64,000 nt of DNA. Source: Niebla homalea (Eukaryota > Ascomycota > Lecanoromycetes > Lecanorales > Ramalinaceae). The stretch spans positions 124,001-188,000 of the forward strand of contig JAHGAU010000035.1 in NCBI GenBank assembly GCA_019925105.1, given 5' to 3'. Positions 47,255 to 59,387 of the stretch are shown here, in pieces (within the stretch, counting starts at the first letter, position 1; the number at the start of each line of letters is the position of its first letter). The notes beneath the pieces are model-generated. The model was not told the DNA's origin. It made no database searches and saw nothing but the letters and a program-made list of their open reading frames with translations. A program made the translations under genes and the position numbers.

Positions 47255-49085
47255 ATGGATTCCTTCGAAGATATCTTCTCTCAAGAAGTTGCTTTGCTTC
47301 ATGAATTTGGCCAAGAAAACCTAGCAATCGAGCCAGTGGAGGACACCAGCTCAAACAACTTAATCCGCACTGGCCGCGTGTTCGACATCGATGAAGTTCC
47401 ACCAGGCACCGTTGAGAATCTCGTCGTTAAGGCTAACTCAGGACGCAAGCAACTCCCACCCGGTTGCTCATCATTTCCCACAACGGACAGACAGGTTTCC
47501 AAACGCAAGCGCGCAGCTTTCGAAGACCCAGCACGTCGCGCCAAGGTAGCGCACGTTCGCAATGAGGGGGCTTGTATGAGGTGTCGTATTAAAAAGCGTC
47601 CTGTACGTGTGATCCAATGGTATAGTACTTTCGCGCCTAGACTAATGAGAAGATTTAGTGCTCGACCTCTAGACCATGCATGTCATGCATTTCTTGTTGG
47701 GTGTCGCTTGATGCGAGATCCTCGAGCTTGAAATGGATGGACTGCGTGCCGTACTCCTGGAAGCACATTAGCCTTTATAGCTCAGGTATTTAAGCCGCAA
47801 GTTTATATTGCGAAGATCACTGATCGCTCCAGATTCTTCGAAGAAACTCCGTACCGTTCCCTGGGCTACTTGTAGCATGATGGTGGCAATGGAGAAGTGC
47901 TTGGCGCTTTCAACCCGTAGAAGTTCGGTCAGATCAACGGAGGAAATTTTGCGTGAGACTATGGATCTTTTAATACCTATGCGATCTGTCATGGAAAGAG
48001 TATCCAAGATCCCCCGAGCTACATGGTCTCTCGGTTTCCGCCCGGAGAATATGTTAAGTTTTGGACTGCTAGCCCGGAAAGTACTGCTACAGATTTTCGA
48101 ATCACTGGAGACTAACGCCCTTGCCAAAGCTTTAAGGGCACTAGCCAAGCCACAGCTGTGGAGTCTGATGTGGACTCTCGGAGAATCATCGAATATTTTT
48201 GTCTCTATGAGCCCTTTGGAATCAGATTTAGTCGGCGGAAGACTGCTACGGAGTCTCGAAGCAGCACTGAAGACTAACGCCCTTGCCAAGGCTTCAGAGG
48301 CAGAGCTACATGGTATAACTGCGACACTCATTGGCACGATTTTTGTCTTTCGAAACCCATTTTCAGCTGACATACAGGAAGGTCGGAAGGAGCTTGTTCG
48401 AATCTTGTTACACCATCTAATTGTTCTCGCTGAGCGCCTCGGCGGTGCATGGGACGAATCGACAAAACGACGTTTTTTGGAAGATATGAGCAGACCGATG
48501 AGCTTTTCGCCCACTTCGGACTCCGTGACATTACATTGTGGAAAACGAAACCAAATCGAAGAGCCAGACGATGTGCATCCCTCACTTTTGCACAATGACT
48601 CCCTGAAAATGCCCGCACAGGAGTCCCTGGTCAAGAGTCAGATCACGGATGCGCCGAACCAGATCTCGAAATCTGTCCAGGCCTCCCCACAAAGAGTCCA
48701 ACAGGAACCCGAGATTCACTCGGTAGTGTCAATGAACTACTCGTCGGAACCTGCTCATCCCGCAGACTCGAGCCAAGAATACGACACGGTGGCAATAGCG
48801 ACAACAACATGCCCTTTCTGTGATGCAGCGTTCTCACTTAACGGGACTTGTCCCTCATGTGTTCGACCCAGTAAGGCCGTACGCTTCACAGATGAAGCTT
48901 TGTACTCCTCCAAACCTACTCAACCTGCAGATTGGAGCCAAGAACACGACCCGGTGGGATTAACGACAACAGCTTGCGTCATCTGTGATGCAACGCTCTC
49001 ACTCGACGGGATTTGTCCTTCATGCTTTGGACCTAATGCGGCCGCATACTTTACAGATGAAAGTTTGTCGGGTGATGCCGCATAA
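47255..49085 (+). CDS. Zn2Cys6 regulator with duplicated CxxC module
   Basis: ATG 47255 starts exon 47255-47602, which joins in phase to 47659 (ACTAAT branch site). Together they rebuild a zinc cluster, C-x2-C-x6-C-x5-C-x2-C (GACMRCRIKKRP / CSTSRPCMSC), followed by LKWMDC. A donor at 47751 and acceptor at 47875 lead in phase into the long frame ending at 49085, giving 549 residues. Part of the skipped stretch (QVYIAKITDRSRFFEETPYRS) also looks coding in a third frame, so the gene may be frameshifted. The middle region has a NALAKA motif twice. The last 110 residues are two tandem 55-residue units, each with C-x2-C-x10-C-x2-C. Genes of this type encode nuclear transcription factors. The unusual tail is the novelty. 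Confidence 0.55.
48738..49067 (+). repeat. Two 165-bp tandem coding repeats with CxxC pairs
   Basis: Units 48738-48902 and 48903-49067 encode aligned 55-residue segments with no gaps. Both share YSS-P-PAD-SQE-D, TTT/TA-C, the C-x2-C-x10-C-x2-C pattern (CPFCDA...CPSC; CVICDA...CPSC) and FTDE-L. Confidence 0.9.
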
Positions 49086-51085
49086 TTGTGACTTTTCCAC
49101 AGCGATGTCAGAATTATGTGCAATGGAGCGGCAGTCCTGGACTTGAAACGGCTTCTTGAAAATCGGGGTAGATGACATCCACGACATCTCTTTACTTTTA
49201 GGTATCTAGAAAGATTAGGTGATCTTAGTCGAGCATCAGCTACGTTTGTCAAGCGAATCTATATTTCTTCAATCTACGCTTTTACGTATGAAAGTAGTAA
49301 GTTTGTTTGATTTGGCATTCAAATTTAGAGCAGCCATGTATCTTGATACAAGTCTCCTCAAGTAAGTACTGCTTCCTTGTCTGATTCCTTAGAGCGGATG
49401 ATAGGATACATATCGTTACCAAAATTACTTCCGTCAACCAAGCATTGACTACAATGCAAAAATAATGCCTACATTTGCGTCAAAGTTGAAAAGAAGTAAT
49501 CGACCTGTAACGCCACAGCACTTGGAGCAGCTATATCCCATCACGGGACAATGATAGACTTGCCATCGAAACCTGTCCAATTTATGTGAATAGGTCAAGC
49601 TCTAGACCGCTTGCTCGATCCAGTGAGGGTATCTACGTTAAGCTCTTGTGGGCGCACAGCACCGGGACTACACTATCCACGATCCACAGCCTGATTAAAA
49701 GTCTGATCAAATTAGCTTCTAGCGCGAGACTGAGCGTGCAATTACGAAAAGCGGTATTCTCGCTCCTGCTTCTAGATCAGATATCATATTTGGATAAGGT
49801 AGGTACGGATCGACAGCAATTGAATGCGAGCATGGGTGATGATTCTCTCCCCTTCACGATTGCGTCCCTTTCCGAGGGTTCGATGTATTCCTTGAGAAGC
49901 TTGATAAGTATTGTCAAAGGCAAGTCAAAACCGATATTCTTCAAAATGATCCTTTGAGACTATACCCCTTCGAGAAACTCCTGGGCTCCAGCATTCAACT
50001 AGGGGTTCCTTGGCAAGGAAATGGAGGTTCCTTATCCATCCTTATCTATTTCCATCACCACGACACAACGACAGTGTTGTCAGTTGTGGGGTGGCGAGTA
50101 CCCCACCCTACCCCACCAGCTAAACACACTTCGAAAAGCAATGAAGAGGTGTTGTGATTGTGCTTGGTGAATGGTAGGGTCTATAGTTCTCTCATCAGCG
50201 GCAACGCATACCCGTTGGGTCCGCTGTCATCCTACGATGAGACGAGGGAAGAGATGCATGTTTGACTGCGAGTTCTCTAGAGCAACTTCACAAGAACATG
50301 GAAATGCGGGTCAGAATCACGGGTCATTGTCTGGCAACGCATCTTTTCAAGCAGAGAATCGAATTATGATGTACCAGTCGTAATCCGAACGACCCTTTGT
50401 GTTACAATCATGGTGTTGCGGCGTCCTGCTGAAAGTATCACCAGAGGATCAGGTGAAGGAGTTTGGTTGCCGGGCAAACTTCCATTCTTTGAGAGGTTCT
50501 ACAGACTTCCGAGACACAGTGGCAACAATCAACTATCTTGAGACATGTGTTAAGGACCTGAAAGAGGAACACTGACTCCGCAACAAAGTTTTTAAGTTTT
50601 GCATTGTTCCCTTCGACTGGAGTGATTCAGTGCAAGCCTAGCCGAACATAAAACATTGTTGTATCATTTCGTCCGTGGACTTCTTTAACACAGGATGACA
50701 CTGAGTGATTCACGCTTGTTCAGGAATGCTAAGGTGGGCGCAGTCGGGGGTTTTGGGCTTTGACACTGCGGGTGAATAGTGTCAGTGACATGATATTTGG
50801 AAAATTTCTCACGCTAGTAGGCCGTGATACTGCTCAACACAAGATGTGTTGCTAGCTGGCGAGGGATACTTAAGTCCCTTCCTCTGCACCTGCTTTCCTC
50901 CTTCTTTCCTCCATCTTCCAACCATTCCTTCCAACTTCCAACTTCTTTCAAAACTGTGCACGATCACCGATATTCTTTATAAAGATATATCGGGACATAC
51001 TCATTGTCGTTGCCTCCCATCATTCCTGGCATCTGATCCACAGTTCCTTGCACTCGAAACAGCAGCACCTGTCGTCACCACAACC
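49086..51085. other. Intergenic, no supported gene
   Basis: This is a 2-kb stretch with only short, motif-free frames. It ends with a TATAAA and a pyrimidine-rich leader for the next gene. Confidence 0.4.
50978..50983 (+). promoter_or_regulatory. TATA box candidate
   Basis: TATAAA lies 108 bp upstream of the ATG at 51086. The preceding 90 bp is rich in CTTCC, as in strong fungal promoters. Confidence 0.45.
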
Positions 51086-54000
51086 ATGCGTGGCTTCACC
51101 TTTCTCCCCGCTCTGCTCCTCGCCAGCGTCATCCTCACCTGCCTGGCTCCTTCTCTACTCAGGCTCAGGCCTGCGGAAGTAACTTCGACTTGCTCTCAAG
51201 TCGCTTTGGGAGGTCTTTCGGAGGTTCCATCCTCTACCACCCTATCGCAGTCGATTGGCTTCTGTGAAGTCATTCGCACGAGCAACACACACCTCAGTCT
51301 AGGTATATAGTAACACGAACTTAATACCCGGTCTTTTGCTAACACTATGCAAGTCGATACGACAGACTCTACCGAAATTGTGACCAACCCATCACCAGAA
51401 GTTGGGTACACAATTACTCTCTTGGTCACTCTGTCTTTGGCGGCAGAGCGGACATTTCCTTGTGCCGGGGGTGTGGCAGACACACCATTCTCCCCGAGCA
51501 CACCACCTTCGGGCATCAGCTTTGATGCCCTCTCAAACACCATGAGGATGGTATCATCCTTGTGTCTTTGTCTTTTCTTGTTTTTGGCGTACCATCTCTT
51601 GCTTTTCGCCCTCTTCAAGTGGATCATGCACTGGTCGGCACAGGCCAGCAGTTGTACTGGTCAGCTTGTTCACCAAGGAGTCCGCAACCACAACCAGTGC
51701 CATAGGCAGCTTCGATCGAGCTGCGGCAATTACCTGTCGAACTATGCCCGCCAAGCACACGGTGCTTTCTTTGGGCAATGGTCATCGAACTTCTCCTTCA
51801 TCCTGTTCTGTTTCACAAACGTGTTCAGGATGATCCGATACCAGGGAGACAGGCTGCGTGTTGTCGAAAGGCAAAATGCAGAACTGGTGCAGGGCCTGCG
51901 TGATCTCCAAGCCACTGTCCGGAACTTGGGACAGCGCTTCGAAGAGGGCAACGCCACACCACCTCCAGCAGAGGCCATTGAGGAGGGCGAATCGACACCT
52001 GAAGGTCCGGCAGAGGCCGTTCAGGGGATCCCAAGGGAAACGGTCCGTGAGATCATCGATCGGATGAAGGGAAGGGCAAGATACCACCAAGGATGCTTCG
52101 AGCGCAGCCACAGACGAGAAGTCGAAAATGTTCGCCTACACGGTGAAACAGCTCTCGCTCAGGCAAATCGGCGCAACGAGCAGTTGGAGTTCCGGGTCTT
52201 TGTTCTGGAAAGCGCACCAACTCTCCCAGCTTTCCAGACCCTACAACGGGCGATCAGTGAGTGGCATTTCAGCTCGCTGGACCCCGAGGGACAAGCTCCT
52301 CTGGATCCAATTGTGGTGCCCTTACTCCCGCCCATCGTGGACGCCAACGATGGTACCGACGACGATGGCGACAACGGTGAGGACGATGACGACACCGACG
52401 ATGAACGTCTCTGGCAAGAGAGGACCGCACCCAGGATCACTGACGCCAGCATTCAAGCCTCCCTTCAGAGAGCTTTGAATGACAGCGACAGTCTGGCAGG
52501 CCGCAACGACTTTCAGCCGTCGTCATCCCGACTCGCTGAAAGTTCGGCACCAGCTGTCTGGCCGTCAGAGGCCTTTGATCCAAGGGCGGGTGCACCCTCC
52601 AACGAGGCGTTCACGCGGCAGCCAAGTGATCCCGTCACAATCACACCGCTTGCCACCTCATCTGAGGATGAGGCTCCTACACCGTCGTCGTTTGTCCTTG
52701 AAGGGTCCGATCGTGGACAGGGATCTCCAGCGCCTACGGAACCTGCTGGAACACATGTCGAAGCGCACCCGGATGGATGGGGCCAAGGGGACGACTCTGC
52801 TTGGTTGGGATTGGAGGACGACGATGATCAGTCTTCGGTTGGCCGAGATTCTGCGGACGGCACTGTAGGACAACAGTCTACAGCGCCCGTCATCGCGAGC
52901 GGACTCCCAGCGGCTGCAGTCGCCACACCGCCTTCTGATACCACTGTCCCGAGTGTAGCGTCACCTGCTCAGTCCGGTACGCCCTCGTCAGAAAAGGTCG
53001 TCACAACACCGGTGACAACCCCAGTCTCTGATGAGCAAGCACCAACACTGGCACAATCTGTTTCTCCACAACCGACTCCTCAAGAAGAAAATCTGGGGAT
53101 GAGTGATTGTGGGGCAGAGCCAGTGGAGACGGACCCGCAGGAGCCCGACAAGGACGCTGACGGCAATGTACAGATGGACAACGGCAGGATCGAGGACGTC
53201 GTCTCGGGTGGCCAAGAGCCACAGGAGGATGCTGAAATGGAGGGCCACGACCAAGAGCCACAGGCGGATGTTGAAATGCAGGGCACCGATGCCACTGCAT
53301 CATTCGGCGGCACACAACAAGGCCCAAACGAGGATGTGGACATGGAACAGCCGTCTACGTTGGCGAATGAACACGCCACAGAGGCTGCAGGCAACGACAT
53401 GGATACCAGTCCAGATGCCGCCACCGCTCCCGTGCCAACCTCAAGTGTGCCGGCCACTCAGCAACAGCCGCTTGCAGAGGAAATGGAGGGTGTTCAGTCT
53501 TCTCCTGCTGTCCAACACACGCCGTCAGTGCCAGCCCAGGCATCAGACGCCATGCAAGGATTAGAGCGGACACCTGCAACTCCTTCTCCGGCACGGCAGC
53601 CGGCTCCAGCACCATCAGCATCGTCCTTCTGCGGTTCGGGTGGCTTTATGGATAGACTAGGCTTGGCTGGCAACCTGCAATCCACGCGGACGCCGGTACC
53701 AACTCGCAAGCCGGCAGCGATGGCACAAGCAACGCCAGCCACCTCCTCTACCACTCCTACCTCTGAGCCGCCGAGACGCCTCCACCCGACCCCACAAGCC
53801 CCATCACCGTCACCCTTCCCCTCTGGACGACCGCCATCACAAGACCCTCATCTACCGTCCCGCCAGCACGTCCCGGCATCACCCGCACGGGGACAGAGCA
53901 TCTGGCCAACGCAAGCCCGTCCAATTCATCCACAAGTTCCTACTCTCCCCAACGGTTTCTTCCAAGGGCCTCCTCGAGGGAGCGCGCCTCGATGGGCCGA

Positions 54001-54472
54001 TGGGAGAGAAAAGACGTGGATGGAGTTGTCACCAGACGAGCGACGCCAGTGCTCCCCCATGGTGAGGCAGCGCCTCAAGTCTATCCTGAAAGACGGATCA
54101 CCTGAGTCCGCAGCACCACCACCGCGACCACCGCCATCTCCACCGGCACCGCCGGCACCTCAACATCGCCTCGCCCCGTCAAATGCAGGATCTAGCTCGA
54201 CTTCAAACGCACCTGCACGCCCCGCTCCCTCCCCGCCCCAGCCATCTGCCGCATCACAAGCGGAAAGAGAGGCAGCAATAGTCGCTCCATACGACAGATT
54301 GGACGACGGGGAGAACCGCGCTCGCTTCGAGGAATCTCAGAAAGATCCTGAGACGAAGAAGGAGACGGAAAAGCGGATGAAGTCGAAGCGCCGCAATGAC
54401 GACGACGATGACGACGACGAGGTAGCTGGTGACATGGAGAAGCGGGATCGCAAGAAGTGCGCTCGGGAATGA
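51086..54472 (+). CDS. Large acidic, proline-rich membrane/secreted protein, unrecognised
   Basis: The exons are 51086-51302 and 51354-54472 (GCTAAC branch site, phase 1), giving 1111 residues. ATG 51086 (ACCATGCG) opens a signal peptide or anchor (FTFLPALLLASVILTCLA). Two further hydrophobic stretches follow near 140-165 (LCLCLFLFLAYHLLLFALF) and 225-240. A coiled-coil-like region comes next (RLRVVERQNAELVQGLRDLQ). The remaining roughly 800 residues are low-complexity: Asp/Glu-rich, then Pro/Ser/Thr/Gln-rich, with a short repeat QEPQ-D-EM-G near residue 690. The tail is basic and acidic (KRMKSKRRNDDDDDDDEV). The codon-level frame stays open for over 3 kb, which supports coding. I recognise no domain. 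It could be a wall- or envelope-associated scaffold or a lineage-specific protein. Confidence 0.65.
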
Positions 54473-57314
54473 GGACAAGGAGGCGCGGTAGAGGATCCGG
54501 TGGTTCAAGTTGAGCGGGCAGGATGGCGTTGTCGACACAAGCAGGAGTCGGAGTCTGATGACGGAGAAATCACGGATTTATGCTGGAGCCGGATAGGCCC
54601 ACTGAAATTCGTAGATACTCTGACAGAGGACCTCAAGATTCTGTGTACGGGCCGAGATTGATGGATTGAGGCTGGAGCCGGAGAGGCCCGCCGAATTCCA
54701 GAGACTCTGACCGGGACATCGGGTTCTGTTGGTGACAAAGGCGTCCGTTGTGGTGACCATTCGAAAGGCAGGCTGGGTATTGGAGATGCTCCTCGATCGA
54801 CTGTTGGGCGTTCCGTGTGGTGCATTCGAGATCGTTCTTCCATGGTGTGCCAAATCAAGCGATGGGCTTTAAAATCACACAGCATGCGACTGCTAATTGA
54901 TATCTATTCAAATGATTCGACAAACATTGCTATATTCCAGACCATGTAGTCCTTGCGTTGCATCGAGGTGTCTACCCGCCAAGACAGCTGACTCAGAGAT
55001 ACTGGTCAGCTTATCGTAGTCATGCTATATAGCCGTTCAAGATTCAGGCCTCAAGAGGATCCGCTGTGATTTCGACATCGAGGTTGTCCGCACTGAAAGA
55101 CAAGACCAATCATCTACGCCAAGCATAGTAGCAAAAAATTACCCGGATCCTTTGCCAGTTTGCAACCCTTTGACCGGTACACGCATTGAAAAAACCAACC
55201 TGCTCTCAGGACTTCCCTCACGGATAGTCTCAGGACAACTTTTCAGCTCTGACACAGTGCTTCCTAGCCTCCAGCTGCCTGTCCCTGTCATTGGGGGTGT
55301 AGAGGTCCCTTGGTTTCCCACTTTATATATCTCGTGTCTAGTCGTAGGCATAGAATGACATTTCACTTCAATGCCCCTGCCTGCCCGACTACCCTCTCAT
55401 TAATGCTGGGACAATTATCAAGTAAGTAGTAAGTCGGAGCCGTCCAACCGGGTCTCTGATTCCTCCCCATCCCCCCCCTTCTCCCTTCCAGTCATCTATT
55501 CCCCCCCACACGCACACGCAGGGTCCTCTCTCCTCCCCCTCCTTCAATCTTCCCTCTCGAACCCTACCACCCCTAATCACCTTTAACCATACATACCAAT
55601 CCACCATACACTTCCACTCCCCCCCTCCCCCTTCTCCCCCTATCAACACACCGCCTTCCTCCCCCACCTACCCTCTCACCACCATCAACGAACCCCCCGA
55701 AACCCCCCTCTCTCATCCTTATAACCACCCGACTCCGCTGCGCTCAGTTGTTAGTTCGCCGTGTGCCCAGTTGTTCTCGGTTGTTCTCCGTGTGTTATGC
55801 ATAAGCCCAACCACTCACCACACGCACACACTCTCTCTATTATCGTTGGTGTTGGGGCCAATTTTCCGGGTTGAGGGGTATAGATGTGTAGGTAGATAGA
55901 TAGCCCGTGCCTTGGCTAATTCGCAAAGTCTGACTATCGGCCTGGCTAGCGAGCGCCCGTGGTTTTAATGGGAGTTGATCTGGGAGAGAGAGAGAGGGCT
56001 AGGTATTCGCGTTTTGCTACGGATATTGGGAAGGGGTATTAATGATTTGAGGGAAGAGATGAGGACTGTGCGTGATGTTGTATGAGGACGCAAGAACCAT
56101 GTCGTCTGGGTCTAATCGATAGGCTTTTGCAGCGAGGATTCCTGATTATTTTGACTAGGGTATGATTGGATCGCGGGAGGAAATGTTAAGAGGTCTGATG
56201 AGCAAGCAAGCATGCATGCAAGGCGTGGTCCTGATCCACCGGGTTTTTCGTTTTCATCATCCAAAGATTTGTTGACATTGTATATGTCCTGGCAGGAACC
56301 ACGGAATCGCCAGGGAATTAATTTGTCAGCAGGGAAGGCCAGCTGGTCAAGGCATACCGAGTAATGGGATCGATCGTTGCTTTAAGCTGAATATATGCTA
56401 TCCTCTTTGAGAACATGTCCATGTATATACGTTAACGCGTTTGCTGGGCTTTCTTGATAGATTGTATGGGGGGGAGACCCTCGATCGCTCAGTCTATCAT
56501 CGTATCAATGGTGATGTCTTATTTTTTCTGGCCTGTTCTCGCTCCATGCTGTGTTCTCTAGCCCTTGTAAACCTCCTTGTCTTCTGTGGGACGAGTCGTT
56601 CAAGTAGGTCCTCTTATTCCAGCAGGTGCCCTTGGTCTTGCATTCTATTACGGGTTATATGTTCTCCCTCGCGCGGCCATTACCGTCGTACATCGCCTCA
56701 TCCTCCTACAGCAGCGATTCCCTTCCTTGCTTATTACCTTCATGATACGAATTTGGAAATTCCGTCGCTCTCAAGACCTTTTGAGGTAGCGTGTCCCGTT
56801 GGCTTATGTCATATACATTGATCACTTCCACATAGAAGCATTGAACCACATTCTCCCGTGGTGCCTGCTTTATTTTCTGGATCTCATCGTCATCGTCCGG
56901 GTGCGTACCGAGGAGGGAATAAATGATGACATCGCAGTGTGGCGCTGAATCGCGCTGTCTGATTAAGTACAGCTCGTTCAATGCGGCAACTGAAAATTTG
57001 CAGGATTGAATTTCTGATATATAGGAGCTGGTGGTGTTGGGTAGGGTGCCAGTACTTGCAAATATATATGCGTTGGTCGCCTGATGGACAACCACAGTCG
57101 AGGTACACTAGGCGGTAAAGGTCGCTTATACTGGTGGTGCCGTTAGTGTTGGGGGTGATCTGGCTCGCTGCTAAGAGCGTATGAGTTATAGATATTCGTC
57201 TTGCCTGGGGACTGGACTTGCAGCACGTCCATCCAGAGAGTATCCACATCTGTCATCATTCATTCTCGTTCTTTCATAAGACTTGCTTTTTGCGTCCCTT
57301 TGACGTTGTTCTGG
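54473..57314. other. Long gene-free stretch with pyrimidine-rich tract
   Basis: No gene can be supported across 2.8 kb. 55450-55700 is almost pure C/T on the + strand with CA-dinucleotide runs, followed by GTTGTT and GA-rich blocks to about 56000. A minus-strand frame at 56706-57095 looks mildly protein-like (DVIIYSLLGTHPDDDDEIQ) but lacks an ATG and any family match. A long 5' leader or noncoding RNA is possible. Confidence 0.35.
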
Positions 57315-59264
57315 TTAGCGGCCCCTAGTATCAAAACTACTGTTCCGGCGTGGGGGTGGTGCTGTGTTGCTTCGACGTGATGAGCCATCTTGAGGCACAG
57401 TCAAGTGTTCTACAGGAGGATTGGAGGCTGATCTCTGCTGTGAATATACACGTCCACTAGGGGCGAGCTGCGCCAATGATGGCCTCATATCAGGATGACC
57501 TTCCGGTGGTCTGTGATCCTCATCCTTCGTCGATATTAAGAGAGCTCTTAAAAGATTGTGTTTGAGCTCGTCATTGAAAGCCGTCGCTGATGAAATCGCT
57601 ATATCCATCCCCAGTGGTGTTTTTGTCACGCTGTACGAGAGCGAATCTATTGATTAGGTAAGATGAAGCCTGCTGCTTGCTATGTGGAGTGTCGGCAGGT
57701 CTTCCTCGCTGATCCTATGAGAGGATCGGGAAGCTCGAACTCATAGGCATTGCGTAACCTAGATCCATCTGCCCCAGCGAAAACACATCTGGCTTTAGTA
57801 TAGTAACACAGTCCCTGCAGAGTCAGATTCAATCTAAAGCCTCAGTGCTCGACAGATCCGAGCTTTCTCGTTGAAGAATACGACCCGGTCATGGTTGAAG
57901 ACTGAAAATGTCTGTAAAGCTATTTCTGTACCAGGGTCTGACGCCGTAGCTACATGTTTGACTCTGATCTTCTGGTTCGGGGAGGGTCCCGTTTGTGGTC
58001 GAATTCGCGGCTTTCACTTCGGAACGCAGACTCTGCATCGAGCGTCTGGGTAGATTGTCGGTGAGCAGGACCAGAGGAAGCTGTCGATGGCACATTACCG
58101 AATTAGTCAATGGATGAGATCGTATAATTTAGGAAACATGGGTCTGTGCTACCCAAGGAAGATCTCGATGGGAAACTCTTCGTCCTTGATTGCTCATTGC
58201 TCCATTTCTTGTCCAAGGTCTTTAGCCCCAGGAGGCATCCTTAGACGCGGTTTTCAAGCATACATAGCACCAAAAACCATTGGTGCAAATGTGAGCAAAG
58301 GAAGCGAAAGAGAGGTCTGCAGCAGCAGCCATATTAAGCCCTGCCTCTGCCAAGATCCTATTTCCAAGGATTAGATGCCTAGCTAGAGAACGTGCAACTT
58401 GACGTTCATTGCAAGGCTGGGACCAAGCGAGTCGTGTTCTTCCTTTGCCGGCATGACAAACGTATCTCAAGGGCGCTCTGAGACGTTCCAAGACTCACCA
58501 CGGTGTTTCAACTCCCTATCGCGGATTAGTCGGATAGGGACGTAAGAGCTGTATAGTATGGGTTAGAGCGCACATTGGTGCCGGACCAGCACATTCAAGG
58601 CTGGCCTCCCACTCAATTATAAGCTCTCAAAAAGAGCTATAGGTTACTACAAGTCCCGCAACAATGCTTACATGATCATGATGGCGTATAGCTCAATGCC
58701 ATATGATTCCCGCCAGCAGAGGACCATGGCTTGGAGAAACATGACACCCCAGGATGAAGGCGTTGAGTCGCTGTCGTTGAAGCCCGTGAAAGACAAGATT
58801 CATATTTCCTGGCGGGAGGTTTTGAAATGAGGATTCAGTCTACCTGTATAGTATGAAATCGACTGGAACTTCTGTGATACCTCGGACAAAGATCTGAAAT
58901 GATTTCATTGCAGATCCGAGTGCTTTCCATCTCTATTATTAATTGAGTGCGAGGGCTTCCAATTGCCGGCTTTTGGATTCGAGAACGAGTTGCACCTGAC
59001 CTCACCCGCAACAGGAAACTGCCAACCTCATCCAGTTTTTTGTCGATGAATTCTTGATTTTTCTTGACGAAGCTATACCTAATTGGAACCGTGGTTGAGA
59101 AATCTTTGATATTGAGCAATTTGGCTGTCGTACTGAGCGGGAGATGCGGAATGGAGATCGGAAAAGCACTCGACAGTACTCCGAGGTGAGACGGCGTACG
59201 AAGTACCGCAATTCAGCGCTGTCATTCTCGCTACGACAACATCGATTGAGGAGGCAGTTGGCAA
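57315..59264 (-). other. Possible multi-exon gene of unknown function
   Basis: Several short minus-strand stretches look coding but could not be joined with certainty. They are SPRSTVECFSDLHSASPAQY (about 59160), FTGFNDSDSTPSSWGVMFLQ (about 58750), SYVPIRLIRDRELKHR (about 58530, followed by GTGAGT), EAGLNMAAAADLSFASFAHI (about 58310), TEIALQTFSVFNHDRVVFFN (about 57890) and a Pro/Ser/Arg-rich end with stop at 57315. I recognise no family. Order and strand agree, which is why I group them. Confidence 0.3.
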
Positions 59265-59387
59265 AAAAGCGCAATGCAGGCGTAGCTCCTATGGCTGCGC
59301 TACCGCTGCGCTATCAATGGCATTTCTGCCTTTCCCAAAAGCCTTCTTCTTCATGCCGAGCTTGTCATCACCTTCCCACTTACTTGG

